This document shows positions 4,539 through 9,352 of a DNA stretch of 9,352 nucleotides, one piece after another. Position 1 is the first letter of the stretch. Each line of letters begins with the position of its first letter. Source of the DNA: UBA11957 sp963603285 (GTDB lineage: Bacteria; Bacillota; Clostridia; Lachnospirales; Lachnospiraceae); contig CAVCMG010000059.1 of the NCBI GenBank assembly GCA_963603285.1, positions 1 through 9,352 on the forward strand. Direction: 5' to 3'. Position numbers and translations under genes: made by a program. Under the pieces are notes generated by a model. The model saw only the letters and a list, made by a program, of their open reading frames with translations, had not been told where the DNA came from and searched no databases.

Positions 4539-7454
4539 GGCATCCTCTGCTTCGCGGATCGCAGTCTCACTGCCGACGACGCAGATCTGATCCTGACTCA
4601 TGGCCGAACGGACGATACCGGTCAGCGCACGGATATCCTGATCTGTCGCAGCCAGTACCTCATCGCGCTCCTTCTGGATCTGCTCCTGCGTGATACCGCT
4701 TAAATACGAAGCCATGGATACGTATCCCAGCGTACTCGGTGTCATCGGCACATCCAGCTCACTGATCGCACCGATCACATACTTGTCCATCGTGCGGGTA
4801 TCCGCCTTAAACCGGCGCACATATTCTACAGCATTGTCAAAGATCTCCAGTGAAGATTTCAGATTCGGATCCCTGTAGGTCACCATATAGCTGTTGCCCC
4901 TGCGGCCAAAGCCGCTCATGCAGCCATATGCACCGCCCTTGACACGGATATTTGTCCACAGATAGTCATAGCCCATCATTACCTTCAGGATACGCAGTGC
5001 ACCATGATACGGATAGCCATCCCGGGCAAAATTACCACACTTTGCCACATACTGTACCTGTCCGGCAGTGATCAGCGCTTCCTTCACCTGGGACGGAGCC
5101 CAGATCTGACCGCCTTTTCGTACGGTATCGGTATACAGATCCTTTTTGAGTGCTGTCACAGCATCCTCTATGCCCTTATAGCCCTCTTCATCAGCGGTAA
5201 CACCGACAATCAGATTTCCCGGACGGAAGATCATCTTCATCAGCTCATTAAGGTTTGCCACCAGCTTTTCCTTTTCTTCCTCGAAATGCTCGCTGAGGTG
5301 TTTGATAAACCGGGCATATGCCACACCTGCCACACGGTCCTGATAAGCTGCCAGCGCAGAAAAACCTGCGGTAGCTCTGAGCACGGCCGTACTGTTACCA
5401 CCGGAAACCAGCGCCGTCTGCAGTCTGGCCTTCTGTTCCTCCACGATTTCCTTCAGACGTCTGGTATCTGTAAAATCCGAAGTCAGCAGGATTTCACGGA
5501 TCATCGAAAACAGAAAATCCTTCTGGCTGTACAGACCCTTGGCACGGATACCGATACAGCGCATGCCATTTTCATTTTTCGGATCATCAAAGACCTCCAC
5601 GCCGAAGCGGATACCGCCCGAAGAGGCATTGATCTCATGAAACAGATCGCTGTAGCTATAATGTCTGGTAGCGACATAGCCCAGCACACGTTTCAAAAGA
5701 CCCACATAGGGAATCAACTCATCCGGCACCTGGTCTGCCTTAAACAGCAGCTGAATATACGCAATGTGATTGGTAAAAATATCGTGTTGGATCACCTTCG
5801 TACCATTGACAGTATTCACGGTATTGTACAGGGTGTAGGCTTCCTTTTTGATATCCTCCCGTTTTAACAGCGGAATACACTGCAGAGCCTCCGGACTGTC
5901 CTCTGCCTCCTGATAGGCCTTGAGAGCTTTTGTCTCCTCGACGATTTTCTGCAGGCTTGCTTCATCCAGTCCTGCCTTGTAAGCATCCAGCTTTTCTTCC
6001 AGCGCTTTGGTCTGTGCGGCTTCCATGCCCCTCTTCGGAATAGCGGTCACGATCGCCACATGTGTATTTTCCAGGAAATACCGGCGGATCAGTTCTTCAA
6101 AATAACCCTCGTCTGCCTTTTTACGCAGAACTTCAAAGATGCCGATCTGGTGCAGATAAACAAACGGTGCGGCATCGTCGTAAAGCCAGCTGTCAAAGGT
6201 ATTGATCCCCAGGATCAGACCCTTGGGATAGGAAGAGAAATCCGCCTCACGGAAACGGAATTCGTAATAATTGATACCGGACATCAACGCCTTGCGAGAA
6301 ATTCCCTCATCAGCAATCCTGGCAAGCTCCTCGCGGATCAGCGCCACAAAGCGATCCTTCTTATGCTCATCAGCGCCCTTGACCATAATCGAGAAGAACG
6401 GCTGACAGATGCTGTCCTCATAGCTGCTGGATACATCGCTGCCGATACCCTCGTCAAGAAGACGCTGCTTTAACGGCGCTCCCGGCGCATCCAGAAGGAC
6501 ATATTCCAGAATCTGCATGGCGACATTCAGCTCGGTATCACGGCTTTCCCCTACAACCATACTGCAGGTAAGATACGCGTTATCTTCCAGCGGATCATTG
6601 TCCAGTACCGGATAAAACAGCTCCTTTTCCACCGGCTTTCCAAAGCTTTTCTGCAGCGGAATTGCAGAATCCACCGTGATCTTTTCAAACTGTGACAGAT
6701 ACTGCGCATCCATCCACTCCAGCTTTTCAGTCATATCCATTTTACCGTACAGATAAATATAGGCATTGGACGGATGGTAATAAGTGCTGTGGAACTGTAA
6801 AAACTCTTCATAGGAAAGCTCCGGAATCACCTGCGGATCACCGCCGGATTCCACACCGTACGAGGTATCCGGGAACAGGGTATTAAAAATCTCTCTGTCC
6901 ACCACCTCGTCTGCGGAGGAAAATGCACCCTTCATCTCGTTATACACCACACCATTGAGCTTTAACGGTGCATCCATATCCTCCATCTCATAATGCCAAC
7001 CCTCCTGACGGAAGATTTTTTCCTCTTTATAGATATTCGGATAAAAAACCGCATCGAGATATACATGCATCAGGTTCTGGAAATCCTGATCATTGCAGCT
7101 GGCCACCGGATACATCGTCTTGTCCGGATACGTCATGGCATTCAGAAAGGTATTCAGAGAACCCTTGACCAGCTCTACAAAGGGATCCTTTAACGGAAAG
7201 TTTTTCGAACCGCAAAGCACCGAATGTTCCAGAATATGGGCTACACCCGTGCTGTTCTTCGGCGGTGTGCGAAAAGCAATATTAAAGACCTTGTTTTCAT
7301 CGTCACATTCTAAAAGTGCCACACGGGCGCCGCTCTTTTTGTGGCGCAGCAGCGTACCTCTGGCCCGGATATCCGGGATATCCTCGCACTGGAGCAGTTC
7401 ATAGCTCTCCGGCACCTGAAAGCCCGGTGTACTTTTGATCATCGTTTCCTGCAT
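4512..7454 (-). CDS. M16C family zinc metallopeptidase, presequence protease (PreP)-like
   Basis: A 980-residue, four-module M16C peptidase, the length expected for the PreP/falcilysin group. These enzymes enclose and degrade unfolded peptides of limited length. The inverted zinc motif H73-x2-E76-H77 is intact (GVAHILEHSVLCGS), and the third ligand is E173 in NGVVYNEMKGAFSS. The second inactive-type module follows. An M16C-associated helical linker lies around residues 450-560 (EEKLDAYKAGLDEASLQKIVE). The C-terminal half carries RVKGGAYG near residues 835-843, the conserved arginine/tyrosine substrate-contacting strand of the family. There is no signal peptide, so it is cytosolic, probably clearing small peptides. 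The start overlaps the previous stop by one base (TAATG), with GGAGG (7465-7469) ten bases upstream. A second ATG four codons in has a weaker site. Co-transcription with the reductase-like gene is likely. Native substrates cannot be read from sequence. Confidence 0.94.
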   Translation of the reverse strand: MQETMIKSTPGFQVPESYELLQCEDIPDIRARGTLLRHKKSGARVALLECDDENKVFNIAFRTPPKNSTGVAHILEHSVLCGSKNFPLKDPFVELVKGSLNTFLNAMTYPDKTMYPVASCNDQDFQNLMHVYLDAVFYPNIYKEEKIFRQEGWHYEMEDMDAPLKLNGVVYNEMKGAFSSADEVVDREIFNTLFPDTSYGVESGGDPQVIPELSYEEFLQFHSTYYHPSNAYIYLYGKMDMTEKLEWMDAQYLSQFEKITVDSAIPLQKSFGKPVEKELFYPVLDNDPLEDNAYLTCSMVVGESRDTELNVAMQILEYVLLDAPGAPLKQRLLDEGIGSDVSSSYEDSICQPFFSIMVKGADEHKKDRFVALIREELARIADEGISRKALMSGINYYEFRFREADFSSYPKGLILGINTFDSWLYDDAAPFVYLHQIGIFEVLRKKADEGYFEELIRRYFLENTHVAIVTAIPKRGMEAAQTKALEEKLDAYKAGLDEASLQKIVEETKALKAYQEAEDSPEALQCIPLLKREDIKKEAYTLYNTVNTVNGTKVIQHDIFTNHIAYIQLLFKADQVPDELIPYVGLLKRVLGYVATRHYSYSDLFHEINASSGGIRFGVEVFDDPKNENGMRCIGIRAKGLYSQKDFLFSMIREILLTSDFTDTRRLKEIVEEQKARLQTALVSGGNSTAVLRATAGFSALAAYQDRVAGVAYARFIKHLSEHFEEEKEKLVANLNELMKMIFRPGNLIVGVTADEEGYKGIEDAVTALKKDLYTDTVRKGGQIWAPSQVKEALITAGQVQYVAKCGNFARDGYPYHGALRILKVMMGYDYLWTNIRVKGGAYGCMSGFGRRGNSYMVTYRDPNLKSSLEIFDNAVEYVRRFKADTRTMDKYVIGAISELDVPMTPSTLGYVSMASYLSGITQEQIQKERDEVLAATDQDIRALTGIVRSAMSQDQICVVGSETAIREAEDAFTTIENLL

Positions 7455-8830
7455 TATGCTTCTTCCTCCGTCTTATCCTGACAATATAAAAGCGTCAGTT
7501 TTTCAAACAGTTCCCTGTTTTCTCCATACCAGGTAGCAAAATCCGTTCCTTTTGACTGTACCAGCGCTGCCAGCGAAACCAGATATTCCGCCATATTCTG
7601 CTGCGGCATATACCCGATCTCTCTGTCACCGTCCATATGCAGACGTACCAGACAGTACCGCCCCGGCTTTCTGCCCTCCGGCGTATCGGTCTGCGTCACA
7701 AAAATCAGCTCCTCCCGCGGTACGGTAAAGCAGCACCGTTCACAGCCGGAAACCGTAAAGGTCGGCAGTACGCCGTCATAAAACCGGAGCTTGCGGATTT
7801 CCTTTAACAGCACGCCGACAAAGGCCTGCGGATCCAGCGTACCTGCCGGACAGATACTGCACCGGTCACTGACACGGCTCTGCTCCACCCGTGTCAGAGC
7901 GCCGTCCATCGTGATATCCAGCGGCTGATGGACCTCTTCGGCCAGCAGATTGCAGATGTACAGATGCAGATTGCGATCCATACGCACGATAATATTTTCG
8001 TAATTTTCCACAGCCTTGACCAGCTTTTTCCAGAAAGCGACCGATACAACGCCGCCAAAAGGCACATACTCGACCGCATACAGTTCTTCCTGCTTCTGCT
8101 TGATCAGACGGGGACCACAGGTGAAATTACCACTACCTGCCTTATGGGTCTCTTCCGTTTCCACATGCAGTGCTGTACGTTCTTCATCCGACAGCTCTCC
8201 CATCGCTTTCCAGAACGCTCCTGTATAGGTTTCCCGTGTCAGACCGGTATTATACAGCTTTCTCGCTACCTGCACATAGGACAGGAAACGGCCCGCTTCT
8301 GTATGCTGTGCCAACGTAAAAAATGCATCGTTCTCATCCCGGACAAGCACTGAAAACATCTCCTCCGGCTGCGCCAGAAAAACGATGTCACAGTCCGCAG
8401 CATCTTTAAGATCTGCCTCCTGTCCTGCAAAATAAAAGCGCTGGATGCCGTGACCGCAGCCTTCCACGATATTATCTCCGAGAAATTCTCTCGTCTTATC
8501 CGCGTACGGGCGCACATCAAAGGCTTCTCCCTCTGCCATACCGGTAAGCGCCGGACAGTACACCTTGACTGCCTGCTTCACATACGCACCCACGCAGGAA
8601 ATTCCGGCCTCTTTGGCATCTGCCAGCAGGCCATCCAGCATTTCCTGCGTCATATTCCACACCCGGATATGACCGTCCTTTGTCAGCGTTGTCTTATTGA
8701 TCTTATATTTGCGGATCATCTCAGCGACAAACGCCACCTGCGTCATATCCATGGCTCCATAAAATTCCAGCTCCACCATCAGTCCGTTGCCCGGCTTACG
8801 GAAAAAGCCTTCCCGTTCTTCTATTGCCAT
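7454..8830 (-). CDS. Nitrite/sulfite reductase-like protein with atypical iron-sulfur cysteines
   Basis: A 458-residue cytosolic protein with the two-fold repeated layout of siroheme reductases. A ferredoxin-like half domain (residues 8-78, GFFRKPGNGLMVELEF through TLTKDGHIRVW) is followed by a first catalytic-type region with C92-P93 and C125. A second half domain has PFGG at 257-260 and RMDRNLHLYI at 283-292. A second catalytic-type region has C324-S-I-C327-PAG and then SGC363-ERC366-C367-FTVPREELIFV, which resembles the SGCxxxC heme/cluster signature. Canonical enzymes have C-x5-C plus C-x3-C; here the first pair is C-x2-C. The usual T-R of the first half domain is T50-K51. Cluster or siroheme binding is therefore likely but not certain, and the reaction (sulfite, nitrite or another electron acceptor) is unknown. 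CobG-like precorrin chemistry is an alternative. First gene after the promoter; GAGGA lies five bases before the ATG. Confidence 0.8.
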   Translation of the reverse strand: MAIEEREGFFRKPGNGLMVELEFYGAMDMTQVAFVAEMIRKYKINKTTLTKDGHIRVWNMTQEMLDGLLADAKEAGISCVGAYVKQAVKVYCPALTGMAEGEAFDVRPYADKTREFLGDNIVEGCGHGIQRFYFAGQEADLKDAADCDIVFLAQPEEMFSVLVRDENDAFFTLAQHTEAGRFLSYVQVARKLYNTGLTRETYTGAFWKAMGELSDEERTALHVETEETHKAGSGNFTCGPRLIKQKQEELYAVEYVPFGGVVSVAFWKKLVKAVENYENIIVRMDRNLHLYICNLLAEEVHQPLDITMDGALTRVEQSRVSDRCSICPAGTLDPQAFVGVLLKEIRKLRFYDGVLPTFTVSGCERCCFTVPREELIFVTQTDTPEGRKPGRYCLVRLHMDGDREIGYMPQQNMAEYLVSLAALVQSKGTDFATWYGENRELFEKLTLLYCQDKTEEEA

Positions 8831-8896
8831 ATCTATCCTCGTTTTCTCATTTTTTGAAGTTTTCAGCCAAAAGCATACAAAATCTCCAATATATCG

Positions 8897-8925
8897 ATTA
8901 TACAGAATCCGCCTCTATAAATCAA
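8897..8925 (-). promoter_or_regulatory. Main sigma-A type promoter of the reductase-peptidase-beta-helix-era-recO cluster
   Basis: Minus strand: -35 TTGATT (8920-8925, four of six consensus), a 17-base spacer, and a perfect -10 TATAAT (8897-8902). Transcription should start near 8890, giving a leader of about 60 bases before the ATG at 8830. The leader contains no evident riboswitch or terminator. The promoter follows immediately after the nifJ terminator. Confidence 0.75.
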
Positions 8926-8940
8926 TACACAGAGGATATC

Positions 8941-8967
8941 AAAAAGGCACTCCCTTGCGGGAGTGCC
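8941..8967 (-). terminator. Rho-independent terminator of nifJ
   Basis: Minus strand: a perfect nine-base-pair stem GGCACTCCC / GGGAGTGCC (8959-8967 and 8946-8954) with a GCAA loop, followed directly by TTTTT (8941-8945). It lies 59 bases after the nifJ stop codon. The opposite strand has only CTCTTT after the stem, so it works mainly in the minus direction. Confidence 0.92.
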
Positions 8968-9026
8968 CTCTTTCAATCGTTAGAACACATGGTCTTTCGA
9001 CCTTTTATATTTTCAGTCAGAGAGAA

Positions 9027-9352
9027 TTATTTCTCAGCACCGTACAGGTTTACTAACTTGTTCAGGTACTCGTATCTCTCCTCGTTGCACTTCTGGTTCT
9101 TAGCGAACAGTTTGGCAGCTCTTTCCGGATTAGCACGTTTCAGAGAATTGTAACGAACCTCACCGTTCAGGAACTCATCGTATCCTGTGTAGTCCGGAGT
9201 CTTGGAATCCAGGCTGAACTTGTTCTCTGCTTCCGGATTGAAGCGGAACAGATGCCAGTAACCTGTCTTAACAGCCAGCTCTTCCTCGGTCTGAGCCTTG
9301 CTCATACCTTTCTTGATACCATGGTTGATACACGGAGCGTAAGCGATGATCA
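9027..9352 (-). CDS. nifJ: Pyruvate:ferredoxin (flavodoxin) oxidoreductase, C-terminal end (gene runs off the window)
   Basis: This enzyme oxidises pyruvate to acetyl-CoA and CO2 and reduces ferredoxin, the central step of fermentative anaerobes. Only the last 107 residues are present, of a protein normally about 1,170-1,180 long. They begin with IIAYAPCINHGIKKGM, where the cysteine corresponds by position to the distant fourth ligand of the cluster next to thiamine diphosphate (C1071 of the Desulfovibrio africanus enzyme; from memory of that structure). The tail TGYWHLFRFNPEAENKFSLD and FLNGEVRYNSLKRANPERA is characteristic of the homodimeric NifJ type. The chain stops without the extra C-terminal extension known in D. 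africanus. The frame has no start inside the window; an ATG at 9305 is internal. It is transcriptionally closed off by the terminator at 8941-8967, so it is not part of the downstream cluster. Confidence 0.95.
   Translation of the reverse strand, partial: IIAYAPCINHGIKKGMSKAQTEEELAVKTGYWHLFRFNPEAENKFSLDSKTPDYTGYDEFLNGEVRYNSLKRANPERAAKLFAKNQKCNEERYEYLNKLVNLYGAEK

Noticed and set aside
4490..4570. Longer N-terminus of the beta-helix protein starting at 4570
   Set aside because: The extra 27 residues overlap the peptidase C-terminal codons, are basic and unstructured, and would bury the signal peptide. A good ribosome binding site serves the ATG at 4489.
5004..5867. A 287-codon open frame on the plus strand inside the peptidase gene
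   Set aside because: It lies wholly antisense to a strongly supported M16C gene. The product shows no recognisable domain and is rich in His, Ile and Cys, as expected from a reverse reading of biased codons. No convincing ribosome binding site was seen.
8991..9002. Hairpin GGTC-GAAA-GACC after nifJ as a second terminator
   Set aside because: The stem is only four base pairs and no U-run follows on the minus strand. The strong hairpin at 8941-8967 is the evident terminator.
1..9352. CRISPR array, insertion sequence, prophage, toxin-antitoxin or defence island
   Set aside because: No direct repeats with spacers, transposase or integrase motifs, terminal inverted repeats, or small paired toxin-like genes were seen. 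The genes are mainly housekeeping with consistent codon style.

Overview
The window looks like chromosome of an anaerobic, low-to-moderate GC Gram-positive bacterium, most likely a Clostridia member of the Lachnospiraceae type. This is inferred from strong AGGAG-type ribosome binding sites, a pyruvate:ferredoxin oxidoreductase, a single-chain (alpha2) glycyl-tRNA synthetase, and the gene order era - recO - lipoprotein - glyS. All genes lie on the minus strand, so transcription runs from high to low coordinates. The window starts and ends inside genes.

Layout in transcription order: (1) the 3' end of the pyruvate:ferredoxin oxidoreductase gene nifJ (9352-9027), closed by a strong intrinsic terminator (8941-8967). 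(2) Fifteen bases further on, a sigma-A type promoter (8897-8925) that should drive a compact cluster. (3) A nitrite/sulfite-reductase-like protein with an unusual cysteine pattern (8830-7454). (4) A 980-residue M16C zinc peptidase of the PreP type (7454-4512), overlapping the previous gene by one base. (5) A secreted right-handed parallel beta-helix protein (4489-2852), probably with a second promoter laid over the end of the peptidase gene. (6) The GTPase Era (2852-1944), overlapping by one base. (7) RecO (1936-1175). (8) A third promoter spanning the recO stop codon, followed by a small lipoprotein of unknown function (1126-533). (9) The 5' third of glyS (485-1).

Most genes are housekeeping: ribosome assembly (Era), recombinational repair (RecO), tRNA charging (GlyRS) and fermentative pyruvate oxidation (NifJ). 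The less familiar material is the siroheme-reductase-like protein, the cytosolic peptidase and the exported beta-helix protein placed upstream of era-recO. Their tight spacing suggests co-transcription but gives no direct evidence of a shared function. I see no RNA gene, insertion sequence, CRISPR array, prophage gene or clear novel defence system. No gene-free stretch exceeds 300 bases. The longest is 8831-9026, which holds the nifJ terminator and the cluster promoter. Large plus-strand reading frames are antisense shadows.
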